Source: Heliopora coerulea
Lineage: Eukaryota > Cnidaria > Anthozoa > Scleralcyonacea > Helioporidae
Assembly (NCBI GenBank): GCA_030142905.1
Contig: JASJOG010000153.1
Location: 573,501 to 637,500, forward strand
Length of the DNA stretch: 64,000 nucleotides
Direction of reading: 5' to 3'
Numbering within the stretch: position 1 is the stretch's first letter; every line of letters starts with the position of its first letter. The notes under the pieces were generated by a model. That model was not told the origin of the DNA. It did no database searches and saw nothing but the letters and a program-made list of their open reading frames with translations. Positions 28,195 through 40,857 of this stretch are shown in pieces. A program made the translations under genes and the position numbers.

Positions 28195-28826
28195 CAGCCC
28201 TCGAAATTTCTCTAAATCTTCGATGGCAAAAAATTGCCGTTGATATTTTAGAGTTCAACGGCAACTTGATGGCAATTTTTTCCCTCGGGTTTATTGTAAG
28301 AGGAATTCTAAAACATCTGTCTTAAGCAGCTGAATAATAAAAAAACAATTCGAAACTTTCCCATTTTAATATATAACTAGTCGTACTAAACATTGTTATG
28401 ACTAACAAATATGCAAGTAAAAAGAATAATGTCAATGAACAAACATCAGTCCATCTTAATTAATCCTTGTCTGTTTGAGATTCTGATTCAGAATCAGAAT
28501 GAGAATCAGGAAGTAAATTTGGGTCAATTGTCTCAATAGTTGTGGATTCCTTTTCTCATAGGGCAATACGTAAGATCCATTTGTTTGTAAACAACGGTAT
28601 TTAACGTCACCATGAAAACACTTATTATCGTCGAGCAATGATGAGGAATAAAATTCAGGAAATCTGTAGATAATCATTTGTTCATAACATAGCACTTGAG
28701 TTTCTTAGAAGAACTGATGAGATTCAGTAGGCAATAAGCACAAAAATCTTCAATGGCAAAAAATTGCCATCAATAATTTCATTATCGGCAGCAATTGCCT
28801 TTTACTGTCGAAAATTTCGAGGGCTG
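28195..28826. mobile_element. MITE-like element with TIRs and 6-bp TSD
   Basis: The terminal inverted repeat CAGCCCTCGAAATTTC is at both ends (28195 on; 28811-28826). Internal near-terminal copies of a TTCGATGGCAAAAAATTGCC-type word are also present. TACTTA flanks both sides (28189-28194 and 28827-28832). The 632-bp interior has only a short frame (28456-28695, leftward) that I do not recognise and a GAATC-type simple repeat at ~28479-28507. Confidence 0.78.
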
Positions 28827-29052
28827 TACTTATGATTTTGTTCAGTTAAAGTATGTTGGAAACAATTGCTATTAATAAAGTATTATTTGCCAGTTCTGAG
28901 ACTGTTTTAAAGCTCATTTTTTTTTTTTCAGTTTTCATGAAGCTTAGTTCCCTTGAATACACTTTTTTTGCCAAATCACAAAATTTAAGTCCCACAAAAT
29001 ATGCCTGTTCCATGTTCACGAAATTAAGTACCTATGAAAATTAGTAACAAGT

Positions 29053-29150
29053 TACCAGACTGGTATCCCAAAGGTGCGAGTTCAACATTTTTCAGTTGGC
29101 TTCAGCAGTGTAGGTTAATTGTGAAGTTTCGTTTCATAATACCCTGAGAA
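29053..29150 (+). repeat. tRNA-SINE-like repeat copy B
   Basis: Shares CCAAAGGTGCGAGTTCAACAT, then GTTGGCTTCAGCAGTGTAGG and AATTGTGAAGTTTCGTTTC with copies A and C. The A-box part is cut short. Confidence 0.55.
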
Positions 29151-29265
29151 TGGTTCTGAAATAGAATTGAAACATCTCACATATATTCTCATGGATAGCA
29201 TTAACTTGTTGCAAGAATATCTCGTGCACTTAAACTGGATAAAAACTCACTTCCAATCCCTGTGG

Positions 29266-29410
29266 CCTTGATAGCTCAACAGGTAGAGTGGCGGACCAGT
29301 ATTCCAAAGGTGCAAGTTAAAATCCTGCTGGAGTCAACATTTTTCAGTTGGCTTTGGCAGTGTAGGTTAATTGTGAAGTTTCATTTCATAATACCCTGAG
29401 GATGATTCTG
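29266..29410 (+). repeat. tRNA-SINE-like repeat copy C
   Basis: The 5' part reads GGCCTTGATAGCTCAACAGG-TAGAG, like a tRNA A box, and AAGGTGCAAGTTAAAATCC like a degenerate B box at tRNA-type spacing. A non-tRNA body shared with copies A and B follows. The fit suggests a tRNA-derived SINE. No intact cloverleaf, so not a tRNA gene. Confidence 0.55.
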
Positions 29411-29846
29411 AAATATAGTTAGCTGTTGGCTTGTTCATTCACGAGTCAATTTGGAGACAAGCTGTTTCTTTTTATCATGGGTATAATGGAGAAGGGGTAA
29501 GAGGATTATTTGCTTTGAAACATGGAAAATCTAAAAGAAAGAAGACAACATCCTTTGTGTGTGAATCAAATGGAACATGAATGTTCATGAAAATGCTGCT
29601 CACTTAGTCTCATCCAGATTTTTATTGTGACAGTGCCAAGGAATGCTTTATTGACACTTTATCTTATTCTGAGTATTGTCTATGTGTGAAAGATTAATCC
29701 GATTTTGAAAATTTTGTCCATATGTAAAAAAGTGTGATGTCATAGTTATTTGTTCTTGTGGTATTAGATGGACTGGAAAACATTGAAAAGAAAAATTAAG
29801 CTCATGTTATTACTTGGCAAATATTCCATCTGTGTGATTGTATTTA
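29411..29846. other. Unannotated spacer
   Basis: No gene-like frame or terminal repeat was noticed. Confidence 0.4.
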
Positions 29847-31063
29847 GGGATGTCCTGATCCATGTTATTTAACATCGAGTATTTGCCGAAACCGAGATCC
29901 AATCTGATACTTCTATTTTCCTACATGATACAGTTGCACAGTGCACAATTCACAGGGCCGGCTTTAAGCCAATCGGACCAATTGCTCTCACTCAGGACCC
30001 ATGCCTAAGGGGATGCTGCCCTAGGGTAATCTACTCTAGTCTTGTCAAGTACACACCTAACACCACATTGCAGGTTTTTCAGAGAACGGCAACGATTATA
30101 ATTTTCTTCTGAATTCTTAGAAAGTCAGTAGTGTTTGTTTATACTGTTTATATTTAATTTTCTTTTTACTGTACTTTAATTAAATATGTTAATTATATGT
30201 ATGTCATGTGTGTTTCCACTATGTTGTAAAGCAATAACCGGATTATGGTTTATGTACCAAGGAGCAAATGTAGGAAAGATTGGCATTTGGTAGTAGAGAG
30301 CTGAATACTGGATAGTAGAGCAAAGCTATATATGAAGATTTGTTAAAACAGGTTTGTCGCTACTTGGAGTATAATGCACAAGGCAATCTTGTGCATGAAA
30401 CTCTCAGTAGCAACAAACCTGTTTTAACAAATCTTCATATATGTATATATATATAATTTCATAATTTAATTTTGAATGTTTTTTTCTAAACAAAAAATAA
30501 AATTAATAATTTGAATAAATAATTTCACAGTGACTAAAACAAGTAGTTTTGTAACTATGTACTTTTCAAAGGTGACCTCTCCACATTTAGTTTTTTTACA
30601 TGTATGCAATTTTATATTGAAATATACAGTAGCTTAGATCAATTTGATCCATTAACTCACATGCACTTTTTAAGTGCAGATTTTGACTGCTTTCCATTCT
30701 ACCACAGAGATATAAAGTCCATAATAGACTATATTTACACCTCTATGATTCTACAGACGTTGGTTGTGAACCTGGGACTCCACCAAAAATGTTCCCAATT
30801 GGGCCCTGACGCTTCAAATACATTAAAGTTATTAAAAGCAATCCATTGTATATGCTTGACAACTGAATAGGTCTGCAATGCATTAAGGGAACAAATTCCT
30901 GCATCCAAACTGTTCCTCAATGCTTTTATTTTTTTTTAAACAAAAAAAAAGCTCATCAAATTTTCACTGACTCAATGTTGAAACACGATTGGATTAGGTT
31001 TCTACCCAAAATATCTGATACCAATTACTTAAAAAATACCTGGATCGGCCAGGACATCCCTAA
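29847..31063. mobile_element. Non-autonomous DNA transposon with TAGGGATGTCC ends
   Basis: TTAGGGATGTCCTG at 29846 on and its inverted partner CAGGACATCCCTAA (to ~31064) bound a ~1.2-kb segment with no transposase. The next ~15 nt of each end also pair partly. The interior holds a foldback (30328-30442) and another terminus-like word (CAGGGCCGGCTTTAAGCC at ~29952). hAT affinity is a guess from the TIR style; I could not find a clean 8-bp duplication. Confidence 0.6.
30328..30442. repeat. 115-bp foldback palindrome
   Basis: About 29 nt at each side (ATGAAGATTTGTTAAAACAG and neighbours) are perfect inverted repeats. The inner ~55 nt are also imperfectly self-complementary around TGCACAAGGCAATCTTGTGCA. 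It sits in a TA-rich site, like a MITE or a hairpin-derived insertion. Confidence 0.8.
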
Positions 31064-31524
31064 TTGAACTTCTGTGAAAAACAGTTCAACCAATACACCT
31101 CATCCAGGACTTGGATGGTATTTAATAAGTGTGCTACTACAACAACCATTTTGCAGAAAATGTCCTGACTGCAGCAGCGGACTGGCCTATCTGGCACTCG
31201 GACATTGACCAAGGGCCCAACAAACATTTCAAACTTTTCAAAATAGAGTGGGATGATCCTATTTTCTTGCAACATTAATCCAGCTTTGTTTTTTTGTTTT
31301 GTTTAATGTAAAGAGTAAACACAGAATAGACAGACATCTTTTTGAATCTTTAATCTTTGGGAAAAGATTTTTCATTATGGAATCATAGAGCTTGTGTGAA
31401 CCGGAAGTGTAGTTGCATTAACATTACCGGGAGTTTCAGTAAATACTAAGTAAACAGAAATTGTACAGAACATACGACACATGGATAAATTTACAGTAAT
31501 AAAATGAGTCTTCAGATGATGTAA
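31064..31524. other. Unannotated spacer with a terminus-like word
   Basis: GCAGCGGACTGGCCTATCTGGC at ~31170 resembles ends of hAT-type miniature elements. No gene. Confidence 0.4.
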
Positions 31525-32486
31525 GGCGGGTTTACATGACAAGCGTTTTGGGAATGGCACCCTTAAAATTTGGCATGGGTGCCCAAAATTTATGGTCTGG
31601 CACTTGTAAGTTTTGTCATGTAAATGGCAAAGAGATTGGCACCGGTGCCAAAAAATTTAGGGATGCCAAGACCATCTGAAAAAGTAGTCTCAGCCCAGCA
31701 AGCTAGCCATGCTGTGCCTAAACTGCAAAAGAATTCCGGAAGTAATTCAGATGGAACATGTGCAAAACAATTCATTCATTTCCAGCATGGCATCCTGCAA
31801 AAAAAGAACATGCTGACGAAGGAAAAAAAGAGAAAGGTAAAGTTCAACAAAAGCGCAAACACTGCAGTGTGTCATGGTCAGATGATGCCACAAACTTGCT
31901 AATTGATGTATGGGGAGAAGAAACGATTCAGTTATAATTAGACAACTGTAAAACGTCAAAGATATACAAAACATTGCTGGTAAGTTCATCCCGAATTATT
32001 TTTTAACATTTATGTAAAATTATACGTTTGCTTTTACCAAGGAATGCTTTTTGAAAATTCCGAGTAAATAACTCCCATCTTTTTTGTTCATCTTCAAGTG
32101 TACGCTGATTACTACAGACCCATTTTTAATTATGATTTTTTAACTGCTTAGTTACCAAAAACATTTTTAGATTCAACTGCAAAACAAGGGATTTTGCGAA
32201 GGCTTCACAGTACGGGAGATTGTCAACAAGATGAAGAAGCTTAGACAAAAACATAACTTGGAACAATCAAGCAGACAGATTGTAAATGTTTTTCGAAAAT
32301 TGATGGATTTTTATCTGATAAGCATAATGTCAAACCACCGTTTTTGGGACACACAATGGCAGAATTCAATGACTGTATAACAGATAAAACAGACATTCGA
32401 AACTCAGGTATGTATTATATAGGTATTAAAACCTTTTTTTTTCCTGGTATCCAAATTAATATTAGTCAAGTAAAAAATGAGTGTCA

Positions 32487-32606
32487 TGTAATGTTGACAT
32501 TATGTCATAACTGAATGTGACGTTTAGGGGACTGGAAATTAAAAAGAATATATGTTGTTGTTTTGGTTAGCTATCTATATTGTGTGTAAATATCAAGAAC
32601 AGTACA
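32487..32606 (+). repeat. Gypsy 1 5' LTR (120 bp)
   Basis: Starts TGTAATG and ends AGTACA. Very short for an LTR. Matches 36793-36912. Confidence 0.92.
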
Positions 32607-32686
32607 CAACAAAGTATATTGCAAAGAAAGCGATTGTTTACACATACAAACGATTTTGAAACCTCTGAAATTGGAACATTCAGGCC

Positions 32687-33412
32687 ATGGCAAGTGGCCG
32701 TATCGAGTTAGCTCCACTGCCGCCATTTGATCCATTGTCGGATCCAAGTTCCCTCAGTCAACGCTGGAAAACATGGAAACAGAGATTTGAAACCTATCTG
32801 GTAGCTCTAAATGTTACGGATAAGAAACAAAAACAAGCTCTTTTACTCTATCAAGCTGGCCAAGCGACTCAAGACATTTTTGACACCCTCGCTGCAACGG
32901 GTGATGCTGAAGACTATGACACAGCTGTTGCTGCACTTGATACGTATTTTTCGCCTCAAAAACACGTTGACTATGAAATTTTTAAGTTTCGTGATGCCAA
33001 ACAACAACCACTTGAAACAATAGATCAGTTCGCAACTCGTCTTAGAAAACTGGCTGGAACATGTGAATTCAACGATGTCGATAAAGAAGTGAAATCAGCC
33101 ATAATTCAGCACTGTGTATCAAAACGTTTACGACGGTACGCTCTTCTTGATACTGAGGTCACCCTCAACAAGCTCTGGGCAAAAGGTCCAGCCTTTGAAC
33201 TCAGCGAATCACAAGCCACTGGCATTGAAAAATCGCTTGCCTCAGCGAGTATTTGTGATGAAGTGGCGGAAGCTGTTGGCCCTACAACCGTGATCGACAA
33301 CATGCATCGTTTTCCCGCCAAGACTCTTCCACACAACCAAAGTGTCGAAATTGTGGGGGTCTGTGGCCCCACAACAACAACATCTGCCCCGCAAATGGAA
33401 AATTGTGTCTGA
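32687..33412 (+). pseudogene. Gypsy 1 Gag
   Basis: The 241-codon frame has a capsid-like helical region (SLSQRWKTWKQRFETYLVAL; YFSPQKHVDYEIFKFRDAKQ; RLRKLAGTCEFND) of the type seen in Mag-lineage gypsy elements. It loses frame near 33370, just before the zinc knuckle CLNCGKANHFAKVC, which is read in the next frame (33403 on). Gag forms the particle that packages the RNA. The start ATG at 32687 is 80 nt after the 5' LTR. Confidence 0.88.
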
Positions 33413-36400
33413 ACTGTGGAAAAGCAAATCATTTTGCAAAAGTCTGCTGCAGTACCACCACAAAAGCTCATTTCAATCACAATACTCGGAAGTCCATGAA
33501 GAAATACTCCGAAGTTCACCATGTTGCTGGCACACCTGCCAGCAGTGAATGCAGTAGCGAAGATGAATTCATCTTTACCTTGAAACCAACATGTCAACAC
33601 AAAACAACACCTCACGTTCAAATTTCAGTGAATCACACCCCCATCAAAATGGTAATTGACATGGGTGCTTCCGTTGACATAATTGATGAACTTGCTTTTA
33701 ACACTGCAAAAAAATACACCTCTGGCACTTCAACATTCCACTACACGTATATTTGCTTATGGAGCGAGTAAACAGTTACCAGTAATGGGAAAATTCAATG
33801 CAACCCTCGACAGTTCAACCGGTTTGACAACCTCGCAAATTCACGTCATTGAAGGAAATTTCGGCTGTTTACTTAGTTATAAAACTGCATCTGCTTTGGG
33901 TCTCATTATGCTGAAAATCAACATGGTCAAGCCTGAACATCCTACACACGAACAATTGCTGAATGAATATGCCCACATTTTTGATGGAATCGGAACTTTA
34001 AGAGATTTTGAAGTTAAACTACATATTGATGAAAGCGTTCCCCCCGTGGCTCAACCCCCTGCCGTATTCCATTTCACATGCGACAAAAAGTCTCAGATGC
34101 CCTCGCCAAGTTAGAACGCGATGGAATTATTGAAAAAGTATCGAATGCTATGCCTTGGATCAGTCCTTTAGTGGTGATACCAAAGAAAGATGGTGATGTC
34201 AGGTTATGCGTCGACATGTGTATGGCAAATCAAGCAATTCAACGCAAAAGACACCCGACCCCAACTGTTGATGATTTAATTCACACACTAAATGGCGGCA
34301 CAGTGTTTACAAAGCTTGACCTTCGCTTGGGGTACCACCAGTTGACACTCGCTGAAGAAAGTTGACACATCATGACATTCGCTATGCATAAGGGACTTCG
34401 CGGGTACAAGAAACTAAATTTTGGTACCAACTCAGCAGGTGAAATCTTTCAGCATGTTATTAGTGAACAAATCCGTGACATTCCGAATGCTGTCAACATC
34501 AGTGATGACATAATAATTTTCGGCAAGACCCAAGCTGAACACGATGATGCCCTTTGAGCAATTTTTCAACGGTTTTCTCTCATTGGATTGACTTTAAACA
34601 AAGATAAATGTGAGTTTGGTCAGTCACAGCTCACATTTTTTGGCTTCATCTTCTCTGGTGATGGAATTTCACCAGATCCAGCGAAAGTGGATGCGATTCA
34701 CAATTGCCCACCTCTGAGCTCAGTCAAAGATGTCCGACGTTTTCTCGAGATGGCAACCTATTGTGCCAAATTTATTCCAAATTTTAGTGACCTGACAGAG
34801 CCTCTACGAGAACTAACCAGGAACAATGTGCCTTTTTGTTGGACTTCTTGATGTGTCAAATCATTCAATGAAGTAAAAGTTGCCCTCTGAAGTGAAACTG
34901 TGATGGCATATTTTGATAAAACCAAGGACACAGAACTCATTACTGATGCATCACCTTCAGGCCTCTCTGTGATTCTCACACAGAAAGCGAGTAGAACAGA
35001 ACACAGGAAAATTGTTGCATATATCAGTTGTTCTTTGTCCAATATTGAAAGATGATATGGTCAAACAGAGCGTGAAGCTCTCACCATAGTGTGGGCTATC
35101 GAAAGTCTACATATCTATTTGTATGGAGGACGTTTCACCCTGATAACCGATTGTAAACCAGTGGAGTTGATTTTAAATAATCCACAATCAAGACCCCCAG
35201 CCAGAATTGAGAGATGGAATCTATGCTTACAAGATTACGATTTTAATGTAAGCTATACTAAAGGCCTTGCTAACCCATCAGATTTCCTATGTCGACATTT
35301 CCAAACTATTGCTGACAACTATGTTCGTTTTCTGACCCACCATGCTGTCCCAAACGCAATGACCCTGCCTGAAATACAACAAGCCACAAAAGCTGATCCA
35401 ACATTACAGTTTCTTGGCAAACTCATCACAACAAGCCAGTGGCACGACATAGACTCGGTGGACATTCAAGCTAATCCAAATGTGAATGCTGTGGATCTGA
35501 AAGCATTTCAGAAAGTTAAGAATGAACTCACAATAAACGAACATGATGGGGTTATACTGCGTGGTTCTTGCACTGTTTTACCGAAAAGTCTTCGATTTCA
35601 AGCTATTTACATTGCTCATGAAGGCCACCAAGGGCTTGTCAAAACAAAACAACTATTACGTGAGAAAGTTTCGTATCCAGGTATTGACAAGCTTGCCAAA
35701 CAGGCAGTGGACAATTGCATTTTGTGCCAGGCAAATGGACCAAATAGTTATCCAGAACCATTGCATATGTCAACTCTACCTCTGGTACCGTGGCACACAG
35801 TAAACCTTGATTTTTGCGGCCCTTTTCCGGGGGGTACATATCTCTTAGTTGTCATAGATGCTTATTCACATTTCCCCGATGTGGAAATTGTCAATTCAAC
35901 ATCTGCTAACTCCACCACGCCGAAGCTCGAAAGAATCTTTGCGACGCACGGTATTCCACAGGTGTTAAAGAGTGATAATGGTCCTCCATTTCAAGGTCAT
36001 GATTTTGGCAAATTCATGCAAGATCTTGGCATAAAACACAAACTAAGTTCACCTCTATGGTCCCAAGGAAATGGAGAAGCAGAAAACTTTATGAAACCAC
36101 TTGTAAAAGCTGTCAGATCTGCCTATCACGAAAATAAAGATTGGAAATGTGAAATTTTCAAATTTCTGCTCAATCACTGGGCCACTCCACATACAACTAC
36201 TGGCAAGTCACCTGCTGCATAATCGAACAATTAGGACAAAATTGCCACAGATAACGGCTGAAAGTGGATCCACACTCTATCAAGATGTGAAGGAGAGGGA
36301 TGCAAGGTTGAAAAGGGAAATGAAGGACTATGCTGATTCCAAAATAAGAGCAAAGCACTCAGAAATTGACAAAGGAGATATGGTATTGGTTCGCCAGCCT

Positions 36401-36424
36401 AAATCAAATAAAATGTCCATGTAA
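33403..36424 (+). pseudogene. Gypsy 1 zinc knuckle and Pol (PR-RT-RNase H-IN)
   Basis: In order: zinc knuckle C-x2-C-x4-H-x4-C; protease with VIDMGAS (usual DTGAS changed); reverse transcriptase with WISPLVVIPKKDG, KLDLRLGYHQL and the active site ISDDII; RNase H with TDASPSG and TEREALTIVWA; integrase with an H2C2 zinc region (AHEGHQGL...CILCQ) and DDE core (LDFCGP, KSDNGPPF, GNGEAENF). Frameshifts near 33750, 34080 and 36210. TGA stops at 34363, 34555, 34849, ~34888 and 35053; several fit CGA Arg codons (for example IER-stop-YGQTERE). Inactive. Confidence 0.9.
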
Positions 36425-36792
36425 TTCAATCCATTACCATATCGGGTAACACAGTGTTGTGGAAACAGGATCACAGCATTTAGGAATGGCAAATATGTAA
36501 CTTGGAACAGTTCGTTTTTCAAAAAGTTGTCTCACCCTGAATGTAACGGGTCGTCTGACTTAAACAATGAAAATGATTATTCCTCAGATTCAGATGTCAG
36601 TGAAGCAGCTGAACAGAATGACCCTCCTTGATATCCAGAAAGAGAAAGACATGGAGTTCAAAGATATGGAAACAACATTTATGACTGCGAGTGAACTAAA
36701 ACTGGAGAAGAAATCTTTTAAAATACTATACTTTGTTTGTTTTTTTTTTCTATCAAATTAATTTGGAGTTCATATTTGAAGCATGGGAGGGG

Positions 36793-36912
36793 TGTAATGT
36801 TGACATTATGTCATAACTGAATGTGACGTTTAGGGGACTGGAGATTAAAAAGAATATATGTTGTTGTTTTGGTTAGCTATCTATCTGGTGTGTAAATATC
36901 AAGAACATTACA
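36793..36912 (+). repeat. Gypsy 1 3' LTR (120 bp)
   Basis: Near-identical to 32487-32606; differences at the GGAGAT, CTGG and ATTACA positions. Confidence 0.92.
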
Positions 36913-37983
36913 TGTCGTATTTAATTCATTTTCTATCTTTGGGGTTTTGACAGAACTAATGAAATATGGTGAAAGTCACTCACATGTTCCAAAATGTAAC
37001 ACATGTGATTATGAACAAGTTATCAATTTGGCTGGAGTTGTTTCCTCAGAATCAGGCTGTGTAAGAGTCTACATTGAAGATGACAAGTTTACCTGCCCAA
37101 ATTGTCAAAATAAAGCTAATCCTGTGGATGAAATGCATGAAAGTAAGTTATGCATGCTTTTATTCATTTTAGAGCTTGATATGTCATACAGTGCATCAAA
37201 AACAAAACATCATAGGTCAGAGTCTGAATTGTAGTATATCTATGGAGTGTGTCGATTTTTTTACAGGACTTCTGTAATGTCGGACAAATATGTCTTGTGA
37301 ATTTAAAGTTATCGGTATAATGTTTATTATTAGCTTCTGACACCGAAGAAGTGCATGAGAATGTAGATCCACCTTCAAAAGGAAGCAAAAAAAGTGCCAT
37401 TTCTGTAAAGAAAAGGAAAAGGAGTAATGTTAAGAAGTCTTTGGATGTTGTATTCCAAGACAACACAAAGGACGATTTTGTCAGGTAAAAAGTATAACTT
37501 ACCCTGCTTGACACTTTGTTTTTAATGTGGATTTTAGTTAATGGTGTCATGGTGTAAACACCTATTATCAAATATTCCCTTTTTGGATATTGCTTAAAAA
37601 CATTGACTGTGCCTTTGATCGTCCTATTTTTGATATGCAAATTCTTTATTCACTATTATTATCAACATCATCACTACTACCATTACTGTTTTTTTACAAA
37701 TTTCAGAAATGAGAGGAAAAGAAAATGAGAAATGAACATGAATTTATTATGCAACAAACCTTGTTAGAAAACCAGAGAGAACATGAGATGAATATGATTC
37801 AGATGCTTATGGGCAACGCTCGAGGGCAAGATCATACACATTATTACAATTTTCAATATCTTACTGTATTTATTGACACTTCTCTTGCAAGTACATCTTC
37901 CACGTCAAATGAAAACAGTCATGATACCAGCACAAGTAATGCGTTCATTAGAAGTAACAACAGCACGTATTTTTCACTGTAGC

Positions 37984-39359
37984 CAGTGGTGGATTTAGGG
38001 TATGTCAAATAGGTCAGCTGACTAAGGTGACTATCTCACTATCCTAAGATATCAGATTGACTTTGCACTGCATATTTGCTGCTGTGATGTTGTCAGATAG
38101 CTTTGTTTACATTGCCGAATCTTAATTCCTGGCATTGTATTTACATCTAGTGCATTTGTTATCTCTGGTAACATTGGCAAGCATCAGAATCATGCTCTAG
38201 CTCAACCAGTTTGCCCAATCTTCATTTTCTGTCACTTGCTCTGATCAGTTCAACATTTTAAGATGCTTCTTAACAGCATGAGCTATTGGCTTAGCGGTAT
38301 AAACTTTGAATTTTTTTTTGCTGAATTTGTGATGTCATCATGCTGAGTTTGCTGAGAGATGTCACCTTGCCGAAACTATCACCTTTCATCGGTCGTCTTG
38401 TGATTGGTCATATCATAAATGGTGTTTTGTTGATTTTGAAATGGGTTAACTAGTGTGTGGAGATAGTTTTCAGTGACAGTCTTATGGTCTTTCAGCATGT
38501 TGTCTATGAGCTTTTTGAAACACTTTCTTACCGCGCTTGACAGCAATGATGGTAAGACCTTGCTTTTTATCTGTGAGATTGTTGTCGACATTAGGCATTC
38601 GCAGTAGTTCTGCTGATTGTACTAAACGTCTGGATGATAATAGTAATTTTGGTGCTGACTACTAATGCAGTGGGCAAGAAGACACGGATTCTACTCAGGT
38701 AAAGTGGTCTTTATGATCAGATTTTCTTGAAATTTAAACAAGAAGATTAGTTTTATCATTGATTGAGGATATTGTAATACTGGTTAATATTAAAGAATAA
38801 TTTAGATTATGTTCACCTGATACCATATGAAATGGAGCTGTAACAAAATCGAATAAGATAGGCCTTTTGTTCTTGTGATACTGGCCTAAAATGCCATGGA
38901 ATTGCAATCGTAACTGTAATGATTTGAATCCTTAATCCTAACTGGAACAACAGCTTGCTTGGCAATGTGTAAAGACCTTGTTATTTGGGACAAGATTGTG
39001 TACTGTGCCTGACACATGTATTGAAGACTCTGACACACTATAGTCCATCTGTCAGGAAAGCGTTGTGATGTCACAATACCGTTAACAAAAAGCCAAATCA
39101 AAAATTTGCTTTGGTTCCTCTGCTGATTCTCTTACTTCAGCCTGTCGCATGTGCAGAATGTTCTGATTTATGTTTATACTTGCTTTTGATTGGTCCTAAC
39201 TGATTTAAATTCAACTTAGTAATTCAGATTCAAATTATGATTTATTGTAAAATGCATGTAATTACCATGAGAAGCATAGTGCATGTTTTGTACTAACCCC
39301 CCCTGCAAAGAAAATTCAAAAGTTTGACTAAGGTGATAAAAATTCTAAATCTGCTACTG
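37984..39359. mobile_element. CAGTGG-ended miniature element
   Basis: CAGTGGTGGATTTAG at the left and CTAAATCTGCTACTG at the right are imperfect inverted repeats (hAT-like style). GTAGC flanks both sides (37979-37983 and 39360-39364). The 1.4-kb interior has no transposase-like frame. It is inserted at the stop codon of the Harbinger Myb-like gene. Confidence 0.65.
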
Positions 39360-39477
39360 GTAGCATCTATTGACTATACTTCTGTTGATTAAATAATTGT
39401 TGTTTACAAGAAAAAAAAAAAAATAGTTAAAGTATACAAATGTATTGTAGCTCCTAAAGTTTCTATGACAAGCCCCT

Positions 39478-40857
39478 TCAATGAGTGATGAAAGAGGACA
39501 AATTGACCCCACTGCCTTGCCCCTCTCCTTTTACAGCATTAATACACAATGGTATTATAGCATGATGGCACAATAGCCAGTCCAAGTCTGATGTTTCTAA
39601 ATCGTTCTTTGCCACAAAATGATCAGCCAAAATTGCACAAGTGTCTTCAGTATCCACTGTTGCACTGCCATTGTAACCACACAAGGTTGGTTCCTCCACA
39701 GATGAATTTACATGTTCCCACTCGGGCAGAAAATTGTTGTTTTGCATTTCACATGAATTATGCAGGATGCAAGAAGTCTTTGTTACTGGAATAATTGAAG
39801 TAACACACATATCTACACGTTTCGAAAATCTGGTAAATCTGCCTTTCCACCTCCCAAATGTATTCTCCATTGTCATTCTGGCATGACTCAGAGAATAATT
39901 AAACACGTGCTCAGCCACTGGTGTGTTACTGCTTGCTTGATAAGGTTTCATCAGCCAGGGTATTAAAGGATATACAGGATCACCAATAAGAAAAAGGGAT
40001 ATGTCCTCACCTTGTATTTCTTTTGTGGGTAGTCCTGGAAAGAGCTGATCCCTGTTGCCCTTTTGGTAGATTGATGAGTTGGATTATACTCGGGTGTCGT
40101 GTACACTTCCTAACCAACCAATGACCATATCTCTAAATATATAACCAGAATCCACAACAGCTTGCATTATAATGCTATGGTATCCTTTCTGATTTACATA
40201 AACCAAGTGATTCTCTTTAGGAGCTACAATTGGTATATGTGTGCCATGAATGGCACCAGCACACATGGGTATTCCCCATTTTTTCTCATAGCTTTCAATA
40301 ACTTTTACAAGATCCTCTCCAAGTGGAAATCTAATTACTCTTGACAGCCAGTGGTTGATAGCCTCACAGACATCTTTAATGCAGATGCACACAAAAGAAG
40401 TTGACACACCGAAAAGATATGCAATTGTCTGATATTCTGCTATCAATGCTAAGTAGTAGAGAGTTAAAGCAAGTTGATTCTGAGCAGATATGGCCTTACA
40501 CATTGCTTTATCTTGTCTATATGTTACTTCTTGTATTTCATGTAACATGAATGCGAACATTGCTTTAGTAACTTGTAAGTTCTGATACCACTGTTCATTG
40601 GTATATAACAGAATTACCATGTCAAACCAGGTGGTGGTTCTTCGATGCATCCAAACATCTCTCATGCGTGACTGGTGATTGCAAGCCAACACGACATTTA
40701 CATGAGAAAATGTTTCCTTTTGTCTTTTCATCAATATATCTATTATTGAAACCTTTTTCTTTTCTTTTTTCATCCGAGATTCTTGTCGCCTTCGTTTCAT
40801 CAAATACCACATTATTGCATGAAAGTTATTCATATCAGCCATCTTTGTACTAAACAA
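39478..40857 (-). pseudogene. Harbinger DDE transposase (HARBI1-like), nearly full length
   Basis: About 459 codons with a single TAA at 40084-40086. N-terminal basic stretch (MKRRRQESRMKKEKKK), a middle helix-turn-helix-like region, then catalytic core segments: GAIHGTHIPIVAP, VDSGYIFRDMVIGWLGSVHDTRV, GDPVYPLIPWLMKPY and MTMENTFGRWKGRF. The second Asp and the final Glu are present, but the first Asp, normally in GAIDGTH, is His here. With the nonsense codon this means the enzyme is dead. It runs opposite to the Myb-like gene, as in two-gene Harbingers. Confidence 0.88.

Larger units (their letters stand above)
32487..36912 (+). mobile_element. Ty3/gypsy (Mag-like) LTR retrotransposon 1
   Basis: The 120-bp direct repeats 32487-32606 and 36793-36912 begin TGTAATGTTGAC and end TACA, with ~4 differences. 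Flanking pentamers are TGTCA (32482-32486) and TGTCG (36913-36917), differing at one CpG-decay position. Between them are gag and pol remnants in gag-protease-RT-RNase H-integrase order. The element is 4,426 bp. Several frameshifts and at least five TGA stops make it inactive. Confidence 0.93.
31760..37982 (+). pseudogene. Harbinger Myb/SANT-like DNA-binding protein gene, multi-exon, interrupted by gypsy
   Basis: Exon pieces with matching splice signals: up to 31979 (SVSWSDDATNLLIDVWGEETIQL, a stop, then DNCKTSKIYKTLL; donor GTAAGT); 32171-32407 (QLQNKGFCEGFTVREIVNKMKKLRQKHN); 36954-37142 (Cys-pair segment CNTCDYEQ...CPNCQNK); about 37334-37484 (basic KKRKRSNVKKS); 37707-37982 (NEHEFIMQQTLLENQREHEMNMIQMLMGN). 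The first two exons match the trihelix/Myb-like domain that accompanies Harbinger transposases and binds the element ends. The gypsy lies in the intron between exons 2 and 3, and the miniature element sits right at the TAG stop. The TAA in exon 1 and probable small indels make it inactive. Exon borders are inferred by eye. Confidence 0.6.

Noticed and set aside
28479..28507. GAATCAGA-type palindromic run as a regulatory element
   Set aside because: Simple repeat with no supporting context.
29266..29345. tRNA gene
   Set aside because: A- and B-box-like words exist but no cloverleaf closes, and the body is repeated elsewhere; a tRNA-derived SINE fits better.
33106..33621. 171-codon leftward gene
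   Set aside because: Antisense to gypsy 1 gag and zinc knuckle.
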